The notes under the pieces are model-generated. The model was not told the DNA's origin and did no database searches. It saw only the letters and a list, made by a program, of their open reading frames with translations. The position numbers and the translations under genes are program-made. From Novosphingobium sp. 28-62-57 (GTDB taxonomy: Bacteria; Pseudomonadota; Alphaproteobacteria; Sphingomonadales; Sphingomonadaceae), in assembly GCA_002256985.1 (NCBI GenBank), contig NCGO01000008.1:62001-126000 (forward strand): a stretch of DNA of 64,000 bases. Direction: 5' to 3'. Below are positions 26,294 through 34,427 of the stretch, piece after piece (positions within the stretch are counted from its first letter, which is position 1; the number at the start of each line of letters is the position of its first letter).

Positions 26294-26971
26294 ATGACGA
26301 TGGCCGGTTCCACTATGCAAAAGCGCATGCTCGCCGCGATGCGCCCGAATGGGTTGGGTGAAGAGCCCGCCCGCTGGCAGCAACGCAAATCCGCGCAAAC
26401 GCGGCAGAAAATGCTTGAAGCTGCAGTCGATTGCCTGGTCGAGGGCGGTTACGCCGGGTTGACCACGGCGCGCGTGGCCGAACGCGCCGGGATTTCACGC
26501 GGCGCAATGCACCACCACTTCGCCACGCGAATCGATCTGGTCGGCGCGGTGGTTGAACATGTATTCTATCAGCGGATGCGCCTGTTTCTCGAAGATTACC
26601 TGGCCAGCATGGCGCAAAGCCGGGATGAACGGCTGATCGATTTGGCCACCGAGGCACACTGGCGCAGCGTGCTGACGCGCGAATATGCGGCCTATCTTGA
26701 ACTGGCCGTGGCCGCGCGCACCGATGCCGAATTGAACACCACGTTCGAACCAGCCGCGCGCCGCTATGACGAAGTGTGGACCGCCGAGATGATCGAATCC
26801 TTCCCGCAATGGCGTGACCAGTGGGAAGCGATGAAGCTGGGCAGTGATTTTGCCATCGCCGTGCATTCCGGTCTGTTGCTTCATCGCCCAGTGTTCGGCC
26901 CGCAGCGGGTGGAGCAGGTGTTGCGAATGTCGATGGAATCGATTCGCGGGCTCTATCGAACTGAGGGCTAA
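26294..26971 (+). CDS. TetR/AcrR family transcriptional regulator
   Basis: A 225-residue repressor-type regulator. The N-terminal helix-turn-helix is clear: R-Q-K-M-L-E-A-A-V-D, then A-G-L-T-T-A-R-V-A-E-R-A-G-I-S-R-G-A-M-H, then H-H-F. The C-terminal ligand domain is diverged. The ATG at 26294 is one of several in-frame starts (TTG at 26264, ATG at 26300). It is the only TetR gene in the window and is flanked by two copies of the 24-bp palindrome (26191 and 26977), so it is the best candidate for the protein that binds this motif and controls its own expression. Confidence 0.9.
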   Translation: MTMAGSTMQKRMLAAMRPNGLGEEPARWQQRKSAQTRQKMLEAAVDCLVEGGYAGLTTARVAERAGISRGAMHHHFATRIDLVGAVVEHVFYQRMRLFLEDYLASMAQSRDERLIDLATEAHWRSVLTREYAAYLELAVAARTDAELNTTFEPAARRYDEVWTAEMIESFPQWRDQWEAMKLGSDFAIAVHSGLLLHRPVFGPQRVEQVLRMSMESIRGLYRTEG

Positions 26972-26976
26972 TCGCG

Positions 26977-27000
26977 AAAACCAGCAGCTATGCCGGATTT
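26977..27000. promoter_or_regulatory. Candidate operator D (AAAACCAGC-N6-GCCGGATTT)
   Basis: Follows the tetR stop by five bases and lies 96 bases upstream of the SDR start at 27097. Each arm differs from the consensus at one position. Confidence 0.65.
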
Positions 27001-27096
27001 CTCACCTAAGTATCAGTTCCGCAAAACCGCGATGCGGGCAAAGTTGTGTTTCGCAAAGAACAGGACCGCACGCACGGTCAGCAATGGGAGAGCGTT

Positions 27097-27783
27097 ATGG
27101 CGACAGTGGCAATTACCGGCGCAGGGCGCGGGATCGGGCTTGAGATTGCGCGGCAGCATCTGGCCTGTGGGGATCGCGTGATCGCACTGGTCCGCAATCC
27201 GGCAGGCGCCACCGAGCTGGCCGAATTGGCTGCGGCATCGCAAGGTCTGCTGACCATTCATGCCATGGATGTGGGCGATGATGCATCGGTGAAATCGGGC
27301 GCGGCCGAGACGGGCGATGAACCTGTCGATGTGCTCTATAACGTGGCCGGGATCAGCGGGCCGGTGCCCGCCGAACTGGAAAGCGCCGATTGGGACGAAT
27401 GGGACGATGTGTTCCGCATCATGGTGCAAGGCCCGCTGCGCGTGTTGCAGGCATTCTTGCCGCGCATGGGTGAAGGCGCGAAAGTCATCAACTTTTCCAG
27501 CCAGTTGGCGGCATCGACCTGGCCCTATGGCGGGTACTATGCCTATAGCGCGGCCAAGGCGGCACTGAACCGGCTGATGCGTTCTGTTGCCATCGATCTG
27601 AAGGAGCGCGGCGTGATCGTGGGGCTTGTCCACCCCGGCTGGGTGCAGACAGAGATGGGCGGCGCGGGCGCGGACATTACTCCCGCTGAAAGCGCCGAGG
27701 GCATCCGCAAAGTGACCGCCGACTGGACGCTCGACCGATCCGGCGATTTCCTGAAATGGAACGGCGAAACCCACCCCTGGTAA
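27097..27783 (+). CDS. SDR family oxidoreductase
   Basis: A 228-residue SDR with T-G-A-G-R-G-I-G, Y-N-V-A-G (in place of N-N-A-G), the serine in F-S-S-Q-L and Y-S-A-A-K. It resembles the shorter C-factor/carbonyl-reductase-like SDRs. The ATG at 27097 has GGGAG upstream; the frame extends to 27046. It is followed after 12 bases by a SnoaL-like gene, so the pair forms an operon downstream of operator D. Confidence 0.9.
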   Translation: MATVAITGAGRGIGLEIARQHLACGDRVIALVRNPAGATELAELAAASQGLLTIHAMDVGDDASVKSGAAETGDEPVDVLYNVAGISGPVPAELESADWDEWDDVFRIMVQGPLRVLQAFLPRMGEGAKVINFSSQLAASTWPYGGYYAYSAAKAALNRLMRSVAIDLKERGVIVGLVHPGWVQTEMGGAGADITPAESAEGIRKVTADWTLDRSGDFLKWNGETHPW

Positions 27784-27795
27784 GGAGCGCGACCC

Positions 27796-28230
27796 ATGCC
27801 TTTTACAGGACCTGTTGAAGACCGCATTGCCATCCGCGAACTGATGGACACCCACGCCCACGGCGTGATGATGAAAGACGCCGATATCTGGGGCTCGATC
27901 TGGGCCGAGGATGCCTATTGGGAACTGCCCGATTACCCTGATCTTGGCGGCTTTACCGGCAAAAAGGTGATCGTCGATGGCTGGGTGGAATCGATGAAGG
28001 CCTATGGTCTCGACAATTGCACCAAGCCGATGATCTATTTCATGCAGCCCGGATCAATCGAGGTGGACGGCGATCATGCCACAGCGGTTGCCTATACCAT
28101 CGAAATCTATGACGACCCCACCACCGGCAAACGCATCCACACCACCGGCCGCTACAACGACGAACTGCGCCGCATCGACGGCGCGTGGAAATTCACGCGG
28201 CGGGCGTACCGGACGGTGTTTGAGGAGTGA
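27796..28230 (+). CDS. SnoaL-like (NTF2 fold) protein
   Basis: A 144-residue NTF2-fold protein starting M-P-F-T-G-P-V-E-D-R-I-A-I-R-E-L. It is clearly paralogous to the protein at 44977, which starts M-P-F-T-G-P-F-E-D-R-L-A-I-R-E-L; both continue with D-A-D, W-A-E-D-A and L-P-D-Y-P. GGAG precedes the ATG. It likely acts with the preceding SDR on a ring ketone or alcohol (isomerase or dehydratase type), which is inference. Confidence 0.87.
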   Translation: MPFTGPVEDRIAIRELMDTHAHGVMMKDADIWGSIWAEDAYWELPDYPDLGGFTGKKVIVDGWVESMKAYGLDNCTKPMIYFMQPGSIEVDGDHATAVAYTIEIYDDPTTGKRIHTTGRYNDELRRIDGAWKFTRRAYRTVFEE

Positions 28231-28564
28231 GCGGGGTTGATGCGTTGTCTAGCTGAGTTTGCAACGCTTGGTTTTTGTGGTTCACTTGTTGCCATAGGCA
28301 TTGTGTGACGGACAGGGCATGACAACGTCAGATGGCAAACTTGGACATGATGGAAACCCGCAGCCTGTTGTGGGATCAAGGCGTGTTCGTGAAGTTTCCG
28401 ATGAATTATCACACAGCGGCGTCAAGAGGACGGCGCTGTATCGGGTGCGAGCCCGGTTGCAGGCACATCTGGGTTCCGATGCCGATCTTAGCCAAGACCT
28501 ACTGGCAGACCGTCGGCAGTCGTCCGAAACTGAATAGAACCTTCAAGTTTGTAGTTAGTCGCTC
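28231..28564. other. Intergenic region without a supported gene
   Basis: About 330 bases between the convergent SnoaL-like and EthD genes. Frames of about 78 codons exist, but they show no family features and have no good ribosome-binding site. GC content is lower than in the flanking genes. Nothing else recognisable. Confidence 0.5.
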
Positions 28565-28921
28565 TTAAACTGCTGGCAAATCTGAAGCACATTCCTCCAC
28601 CCGGTATGTCCGCATTCGGGCCCGGTCGAACAGGCGTTCTTCGTCTTCCACGATCTCGCCCATGATCGCCGGGTCGGCCATGGCGGCAAAGCAGGCGTCG
28701 CAGGTGGCCTGGTCGGGGAAGTCTATTTCCAGCACCACATCGAAATCGTGCGCCACGTCCGCGCCATCGTGCGGGTGCAGATGGCGGCGGACGTAGCGGG
28801 TGGCCCAGCCGGACAGGACTTTTTCGCCGATCAGGCGGTGCTGTGTTTCATAATAGGCGATGAAATCGGCCTTGCTCATGCCTTCGCGGCGTTTGAGCAG
28901 GGTGAGCATGGTAACGGTCAT
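28565..28921 (-). CDS. EthD domain-containing protein
   Basis: A 118-residue dimeric alpha-beta barrel protein of the EthD family: M-L-T-L-L-K-R-R-E-G-M-S near the start, F-I-A-Y-Y-E-T-Q-H-R, a central D-F-D-V-V-L-E-I-D-F strand and D-E-E-R-L-F-D. The ATG at 28921 overlaps the stop of the TIM-barrel gene (ATGA 28918-28921), so it is the third gene of a coupled Rieske-TIM barrel-EthD unit. EthD-like proteins are often small partners or isomerases in ether and polyketide or aromatic metabolism; the role here is unknown. Confidence 0.85.
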   Translation of the reverse strand: MTVTMLTLLKRREGMSKADFIAYYETQHRLIGEKVLSGWATRYVRRHLHPHDGADVAHDFDVVLEIDFPDQATCDACFAAMADPAIMGEIVEDEERLFDRARMRTYRVEECASDLPAV

Positions 28922-29736
28922 GCCAAAGCCTCCAGCCAGCGCCGGGTAGCATTGGCCACAGCGGCGGCGCGCAGGGCGGGGTGCGGGAAGGCATCGCGCA
29001 GAGCCTGCGACCGCAATTCGATGGCCAGCGGAATGTTGGCGGGCAAAGCCTGATGCAGCGCGGCCAGCGGCAGGGCGCCTTCGCCGCACTGTTCGCGCAA
29101 GTTGATTGCATCGTGGATCACCGCATCGAAATCGGCAGGATCAGGGCGCAGGGCGGGGGCATCGCAAAACTGCGCATAGGGCAGGAGCGCCGGATCGACT
29201 TTGGCAATATCGGCAATGGTCGTGCCCGAACGGTCCACGTGGATCGGATCGATCAGCAGCGCGCGCAGCGGGTGCGCGACCTGATCGAGCACGGCCAGCG
29301 CGGCGCGCAAGTCCTTGACCTCGGTAAAGATCCCGAACTCCAGCGTCACACGCATGCCGCTGCCTTCGGCATGGACGCACAGCTGCGCCAAACGCGCGGC
29401 AGTGCGGGCGTGGTCCGGGTCTGACGAGACGCAAAGCACATTGGCCGCGCCCAATTCCGCACCCACGTCGATCACCTTGCGGTGATCGTCCATCGCCGAA
29501 TCCGGTTTGAGCCAGATCACTTCCACATCGAGCAGCGGCAGGCCGGTGGCAGACAGCGCGGCGCGGGCATCGCGCGTGTTGCCCGCCGTCCACTCGGCCG
29601 GATCGACCCACAGGCCGACCATGTCGAACCCGCCCGCCCGTGCCGCCTCGATAGTATCGACCGGGCTGAATTCGGGCACCACGCCGGAAGCCAGACTGAT
29701 CGGGTTCGGAGTGGTTGGTTTCACGGGCCCGCTCAC
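28918..29736 (-). CDS. Sugar phosphate isomerase/epimerase-like TIM-barrel protein
   Basis: A 272-residue protein of the AP-endonuclease-2/xylose-isomerase-like barrel family, with I-E-A-A-R-A-G-G-F-D-M-V-G-L-W early, V-T-L-E-F-G-I-F in the middle and L-L-I-D-P-I-H-V-D-R-S. It starts at a GTG (29736) that overlaps the Rieske stop (GTGA) and its stop overlaps the EthD start. Family members are metal-dependent isomerases, epimerases or hydratases. Tight coupling to an oxygenase suggests it acts on an oxygenated ring or ring-cleavage intermediate. Confidence 0.82.
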   Translation of the reverse strand: MSGPVKPTTPNPISLASGVVPEFSPVDTIEAARAGGFDMVGLWVDPAEWTAGNTRDARAALSATGLPLLDVEVIWLKPDSAMDDHRKVIDVGAELGAANVLCVSSDPDHARTAARLAQLCVHAEGSGMRVTLEFGIFTEVKDLRAALAVLDQVAHPLRALLIDPIHVDRSGTTIADIAKVDPALLPYAQFCDAPALRPDPADFDAVIHDAINLREQCGEGALPLAALHQALPANIPLAIELRSQALRDAFPHPALRAAAVANATRRWLEALA

Positions 29737-30911
29737 ATCACCGGTTCGGGCAAGTCCTTGTCATCCTGCAGATACCAGTCGAGCCATTCGTGGAAGTACT
29801 GGTTGCCGCGCTCATTGCGGCCAAACACGAGTTCATCGTGCGCGCCCGATTCCAGACCCTTCTGGATTTCCAGACCGATCACATAGTCTTCGGTATACGT
29901 CACATCGCGGAAGAAGTTCATCGCCGCTTCCACGTTCGCGCGGTCTTCCTCGTCGCGGATCGGTTCGCGGCGCAGATAGTTCAGGACGGTGCGGTTTTCG
30001 CCCGGCGTCGGCCCAGGGAAAAGCTGCGCCACTTGCGTGATTTCCGGCGCGATGAAGGCCGATACGTTGGGGAACATGATCCGCACGAAATCGAAGCCGT
30101 TGTTTTCCTGTGTGCCCCAATCATCGCGCGGCACATCTTTCAGCGCTTCGGCAATGCGGTGGTGCGGAAAGCCGATGCGCTGGTGCGGGCCGAAACCTTC
30201 GTAATGCATGCAGTTCGATGGCGTGCGCGGGAAGATCGTTTCGGGGTGGAGCGAGGCGAAGTGATAGCCTTCAAGATAGCCGTCATAGGCCACCTTCCAG
30301 TTCGCGCCGTGAATGGTGCGGCTGCCCATATAGGTCCAGTTTTCAAAATCCAGCGCATCGAAATCATCAAGGAAGCCACGGAAATAGGCATCGACATCAA
30401 TCGGCGCGTTGGGGGTGAGGACGACGAAGATCATGCCCGACCGTTCCTCGCACGGCAGTTCGCGCAGGCCCATTTCCGATTTGTGGACTTCGCCAAACTT
30501 GCTCGCTTCGGAAATGCCGATCAGCTTGCCATCGGGGCCATAAGTCCAGCCGTGATACTTGCAGGTAAAGCGCGGGCAGTTGCCGTGGCCCTCGGCGGCG
30601 ACCGGCGCGGCGCGGTGCGAACAGACGTTGAGGAACGCGCGCACTTTTCCGGCCTTGTCGCGGTTGATCAGCACCGGCATGCCGACAGCGTCCATCGCCT
30701 TGTAATCGCCCGCATTGGGCAATTCGGCGGTGAAGGCCAGCATCAGCGGCACGCGCTTGAAGATCAGCTCCATCTCCGCCTTCCACTGATCCGGGTCGGT
30801 ATAGCTGCGCGCGGGCACGCGCTTGGTGCTGTCGGTCAGGAAGGTCTGCTTGTTTTCAACATAGTCGCGCATGATTTCAGCGACTTGTCCGATACGCTCG
30901 ATGCGATCCAT
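29733..30911 (-). CDS. Rieske non-heme iron oxygenase, alpha subunit
   Basis: A 392-residue oxygenase. The Rieske ligands are C-S-H-R-A and C-K-Y-H-G-W (near residues 85-108). The iron site is D-G-Y-L-E-G-Y-H-F-A-S-L-H-P. It is shorter than the other three oxygenases and of a different subgroup. The ATG at 30911 (M-D-R-I-E-R) is chosen; the open frame continues far upstream across the antisense of the acyl-CoA ligase and is rejected. It leads a minus-strand operon of three genes joined by 4-base overlaps and is divergent from the ligase. Confidence 0.92.
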   Translation of the reverse strand: MDRIERIGQVAEIMRDYVENKQTFLTDSTKRVPARSYTDPDQWKAEMELIFKRVPLMLAFTAELPNAGDYKAMDAVGMPVLINRDKAGKVRAFLNVCSHRAAPVAAEGHGNCPRFTCKYHGWTYGPDGKLIGISEASKFGEVHKSEMGLRELPCEERSGMIFVVLTPNAPIDVDAYFRGFLDDFDALDFENWTYMGSRTIHGANWKVAYDGYLEGYHFASLHPETIFPRTPSNCMHYEGFGPHQRIGFPHHRIAEALKDVPRDDWGTQENNGFDFVRIMFPNVSAFIAPEITQVAQLFPGPTPGENRTVLNYLRREPIRDEEDRANVEAAMNFFRDVTYTEDYVIGLEIQKGLESGAHDELVFGRNERGNQYFHEWLDWYLQDDKDLPEPVM

Positions 30912-31073
30912 GCTTCTGTTGCCTCTCCGTGGCGCTTTTGGCCGAATGTTGCTGCAGACCATGCCGTGCCCAAGCCTGAGGGGGAAGCTGTGACAGGGGC
31001 TAGGTTTGGGGAATAGGTTACTCGCCTTTTCGCCAATTGCGGGGCAGGGGTGGCGCTTGGGACAAGCAAACGC

Positions 31074-32726
31074 ATGAACGAGAACACCACCAAGCCATGG
31101 GACTGGCTGCCGATTCCCGCCCCCCACCAACACGCTTTTGCGGCAAGTGGCGCATGGGCAATGCAGACTCTGGCCGATCTGGCGCGCGAACGCGCCGCGC
31201 AGGCGCCTGATTTCGTGTGCTTTGTGGATGGCGAAGGGCACTACACTTTTGCGCAGGTGCTGGCGCAAGCTGAGGCGCTTGCCGCAGCGCTGCAGGCGCG
31301 CGGGTTGCAGGTCGGAGACGTCATCGCCTTTCAGGTGCCCAATTGGCGCGAGGCGGCGGTGATCAATCTGGCGGCGGTGATTGCGGGGCTGGTGGTCAAC
31401 CCGATCGTGCCGATCTACCGCGATGCCGAAATGCTGATGATGCTGGGCGATTGCGGGGCCAAGGCGATCTTCGTGCCACAGACGTGGCGCAAGGTTGACT
31501 ATGCCGCCATGGCACAGCGGTGCAGCGATGCGCTGCCCGATCTGGCGCATGTCTTCACGGTGCGCGGGCATGGGCCGGATGATTTTGCTGCACTTGTTGC
31601 ACAAGGTGCCGGTGCAGCATTTGCACCACCCATGGTTGATCCGATGGGCGTGAAGATGGTGCTTTACACCTCGGGCACCACCGGGCGGCCCAAGGGCGTG
31701 CTGCACAGCCACTGCACCTTGACGCGCATCGTGGCGGAAAGCGGGCGGCACTGGGGGCTGAACGCAGGCGAGGCGACGCTGATGCCATCGCCGGTCACGC
31801 ACGTATCGGGCTATGCCAACGGGCTCGAAGCGCCGTTCATCTGCGGCATCCGCGCGGTGCTGATGGAAGCGTGGAATGCGGCTGATGCGCTGGCACTGAT
31901 CGAGGCGCACCAATGCGTTGGCACCGTGGCGGCAACGCCGTTCCTTGTCGAACTGGCAGCGGCGGCGCGGACGGCGGGCACGGGCCTTCCCAGCTTCCGC
32001 TTCTTTGCCTGCGGCGGCGCGGCGGTGCCGGCAGACCTGATCCCGGCAGCCAATGCCGCATTCGAAAACTGCAAGGCTTTCCGCGTGTTCGGTGCATCCG
32101 AAGTGCCGCTGGTGACCTTCGGCTGGCCCGCGGATGAGCGTCTGGCGGCGACCACCGATGGCGAAGTGGTCGATTACGATGTGCGTATCGTTGACCACGA
32201 AGACAAGCCGCTTGGCGCAGGCCGTGAGGGCGAAATCCTCGCCCGCGGCCCCGCCATGATGCTGGGCTATGCCGATGCCGCGCAGACCGCCGAAGCGATC
32301 ACCCCGGACGGCTTCTTCCGCACCGGCGATCTTGGCGTGATGACCGCCGACGGGGCCTTGACCATCACCGGCCGCAAGAAAGACCTGATCATTCGCGGCG
32401 GCGAAAATATCTCTGCCAAGGAGATCGAGGACGTGCTGCACACGCACCCCGCCGTGGGGGAAGCCGCCGTCGTGGCTATGCCGCATGAACGGTTGGGCGA
32501 GGGTGTCTGTGCCTATATTATCCTGCGCGGCGAGGCGGATGCGGCGATGCTCGCCGCACATGTCGGCGCATCGGGCCTGGCCAAACAGAAAATCCCCGAA
32601 CGCTTCGAATTCATGGACGATTTTCCCCGCACCGCCAGCGGCAAAGTGCGCAAGGATCAGTTGCGGGCGATGGTGGCGGTCGCTGTGAAGAACCCGTCGG
32701 AACTGCCGCGTGAGACGCAAGTGTGA
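31074..32726 (+). CDS. AMP-dependent acyl-CoA synthetase/ligase
   Basis: A 550-residue adenylate-forming enzyme. The ATP-binding loop is Y-T-S-G-T-T-G-R-P-K-G; G-A-S-E is at the A5 position; R-T-G-D-L-G and G-R-K-K-D-L-I-I-R-G-G-E-N-I-S mark the hinge; and the catalytic lysine lies in A-S-G-K-V-R-K. It activates a carboxylic acid to its CoA thioester, presumably the entry step for the downstream beta-oxidation genes. The ATG at 31074 is used; a GTG at 31050 with GGGGCAGGGG upstream is an alternative. It opens a long plus-strand gene block. Confidence 0.93.
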   Translation: MNENTTKPWDWLPIPAPHQHAFAASGAWAMQTLADLARERAAQAPDFVCFVDGEGHYTFAQVLAQAEALAAALQARGLQVGDVIAFQVPNWREAAVINLAAVIAGLVVNPIVPIYRDAEMLMMLGDCGAKAIFVPQTWRKVDYAAMAQRCSDALPDLAHVFTVRGHGPDDFAALVAQGAGAAFAPPMVDPMGVKMVLYTSGTTGRPKGVLHSHCTLTRIVAESGRHWGLNAGEATLMPSPVTHVSGYANGLEAPFICGIRAVLMEAWNAADALALIEAHQCVGTVAATPFLVELAAAARTAGTGLPSFRFFACGGAAVPADLIPAANAAFENCKAFRVFGASEVPLVTFGWPADERLAATTDGEVVDYDVRIVDHEDKPLGAGREGEILARGPAMMLGYADAAQTAEAITPDGFFRTGDLGVMTADGALTITGRKKDLIIRGGENISAKEIEDVLHTHPAVGEAAVVAMPHERLGEGVCAYIILRGEADAAMLAAHVGASGLAKQKIPERFEFMDDFPRTASGKVRKDQLRAMVAVAVKNPSELPRETQV

Positions 32727-32874
32727 TCGCGCAACCGCAAAGCTTTTACCAAAATCGTGCGCTGCTCGCTTGCGCGCCCTGTCCATTTGCGCACCCTAGC
32801 GTTTTGCAGAGTCGGCAAATGCCTCTGCGACAGGTCTAGTGACTGTAACAGCAACCAAAAGAATCGGGAGAGTG

Positions 32875-33270
32875 ATGCGCGCCATTGCCGAAGGGCTTGT
32901 TACCGAAGATTCGCCACCGCACCTGATTGGTGGGCGTGAGCGGGCAACCGGGCGCGTGGTTTTTCCTTGCCCGGGCGCGGATACGTTTGAACCGGTTGCC
33001 CTTTCGCGCACCGGCACTTTGTGGTCCTACACAATCCAGCGCTATCGCCCCAAATCCCCGCCCTATTCAGGGCCAGAGGCGTTCCGTCCGTGGCCGGTCG
33101 GCTATGTCGAATTGGCAGGCGAAGTGATCGTCGAAGCGCGGCTGACCGATGTGGCCTTCGAAGATATCCGCATCGGCATGCCGCTGGAATTGACGATGAT
33201 CCCGCTCGATCCCGAAGCGGCTGACCCCGTCATGATCCCCGCCTTCCGTCCCGCAGGAGCAGCAGCATGA
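32875..33270 (+). CDS. DUF35 OB-fold protein (acyl-CoA-associated)
   Basis: A 131-residue OB-fold protein (DUF35_C) with L-W-S-Y-T-I, P-P-Y-S-G-P and V-G-Y-V-E-L, the typical pattern. The usual rubredoxin-like zinc ribbon with four cysteines is not intact: only one Cys is visible. The ATG at 32875 has GGGAG upstream; a GTG at 32839 is also in frame. It overlaps the next gene by ATGA (33267-33270). DUF35 proteins pair with thiolase-like proteins, for example in retro-aldolases of steroid side-chain degradation, and the adjacent gene is such a protein. Confidence 0.87.
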   Translation: MRAIAEGLVTEDSPPHLIGGRERATGRVVFPCPGADTFEPVALSRTGTLWSYTIQRYRPKSPPYSGPEAFRPWPVGYVELAGEVIVEARLTDVAFEDIRIGMPLELTMIPLDPEAADPVMIPAFRPAGAAA

Positions 33271-34418
33271 GCGGTGATGTATGCATCGTTGGCGTGGGCA
33301 TTCACCCGTTTGGCCGCACCGATGGCTTGTCCGGCCTTGATCAGGGCGTCTATGCCGTGCGTCAGGCGCTGGCCGATGCCGGGATTGATTGGCCGCAGGT
33401 GCAGTTTGCCTATGGCTCTTCGGATGCGGCGGGCAATCCCGATACGATGGTGGAGCGCCTTGGCCTGACCGGCGTGCAGTTTATCAACGTGCGCAACGGC
33501 TGCGCGGCGGGTGGCTCCGCGCTGTTCTCGGCGCAGATGGCGATCAAGAGCGGCGAGTTCGAGATCGGCCTTGCCGTCGGCTTTGACAAGCATCCGCGCG
33601 GCGCGTTCAACGCCATGCCTGCCGAATATAACCTGCCCGACTGGTATGGCGAGGCTGGCTACATGATCACCACGCAATTCTTTGCGGCCAAGATCATGCG
33701 CTACATGCACGAACACGGCATCAGCCAGACGTCGCTGGCGCGCGTGGCCAACAAGGCTTTCCGCAACGCCGTCCACGCCCCTCACGCATGGCGGCGCGAG
33801 CCGGTGGACATGGAAACCATCCTTGAAGCGCCGCTGGTTTCAGACCCTTATACCAAATACATGTTCTGCTCTCCGGCCGAGGGCGGCGTCGCGCTGATCC
33901 TTGCCAGCGAAAAGAAGGCGCGCGAACTGGGCAAGCCGTTGGTGCGCCTGAAAGCCGCCACCATGCGCACCCGTCCGCCCAAATCGTTCGAAGTGTTCGC
34001 GCCTTCCATCGATATCGGCGGCGGCACGGCCACGGCCACCCGCATTGCCAGCGCCGATGCTTTCCGCATGGCCGGGATTGGCCCTGAAGACATTGCGCTC
34101 GCGCAGTTGCAGGATACCGAATGCGGTGCTGAAATCATGCACATGGCCGAAAACGGGTTCTGCAAGGATGGCGATCAGGAAGCCTGGCTGGAACAGGGCC
34201 GCACCGAGATCGGCGGGGCACTGCCGGTCAACACCGATGGCGGCTGCCTTGCCTGTGGTGAGCCGATTGGCGCATCGGGGCTGCGGCAGGTCTATGAAAA
34301 TGTCGTCCAGTTGCGCGGCGATGGTGGCGGGCGGCAAGTGCCCGGCAATCCCAAAACCGCCTACAGCCACGTCTATGGCGCCCCCGGCGTCTCTGCCGTC
34401 ACCATTCTTGAGCGTTGA
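33267..34418 (+). CDS. Thiolase-like (Ltp/SCP2-type) protein
   Basis: A 383-residue thiolase-fold protein. A cysteine in N-G-C-A-A-G-G-S-A lies at the nucleophile position. The C-terminal motif reads C-G-E-P-I-G-A-S-G where catalytic thiolases have G-H-P-x-G, so the usual histidine is replaced by glutamate. That argues against ordinary thiolysis and for an aldolase-like role with DUF35, as in Ltp-type enzymes. The ATGA overlap with the DUF35 gene means equal expression and probable complex formation. Confidence 0.87.
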   Translation: MSGDVCIVGVGIHPFGRTDGLSGLDQGVYAVRQALADAGIDWPQVQFAYGSSDAAGNPDTMVERLGLTGVQFINVRNGCAAGGSALFSAQMAIKSGEFEIGLAVGFDKHPRGAFNAMPAEYNLPDWYGEAGYMITTQFFAAKIMRYMHEHGISQTSLARVANKAFRNAVHAPHAWRREPVDMETILEAPLVSDPYTKYMFCSPAEGGVALILASEKKARELGKPLVRLKAATMRTRPPKSFEVFAPSIDIGGGTATATRIASADAFRMAGIGPEDIALAQLQDTECGAEIMHMAENGFCKDGDQEAWLEQGRTEIGGALPVNTDGGCLACGEPIGASGLRQVYENVVQLRGDGGGRQVPGNPKTAYSHVYGAPGVSAVTILER

Positions 34419-34427
34419 CAAAGACTT

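Noticed and set aside
28301-28568. Small plus-strand genes of about 78 codons
   Set aside because: Two overlapping frames with no family pattern and no ribosome-binding site; not supportable.
29733-32786. A 1017-codon open frame on the minus strand
   Set aside because: Only the part from 30911 to 29733 matches the Rieske family. The upstream part is antisense to the acyl-CoA ligase and has no protein-like pattern.
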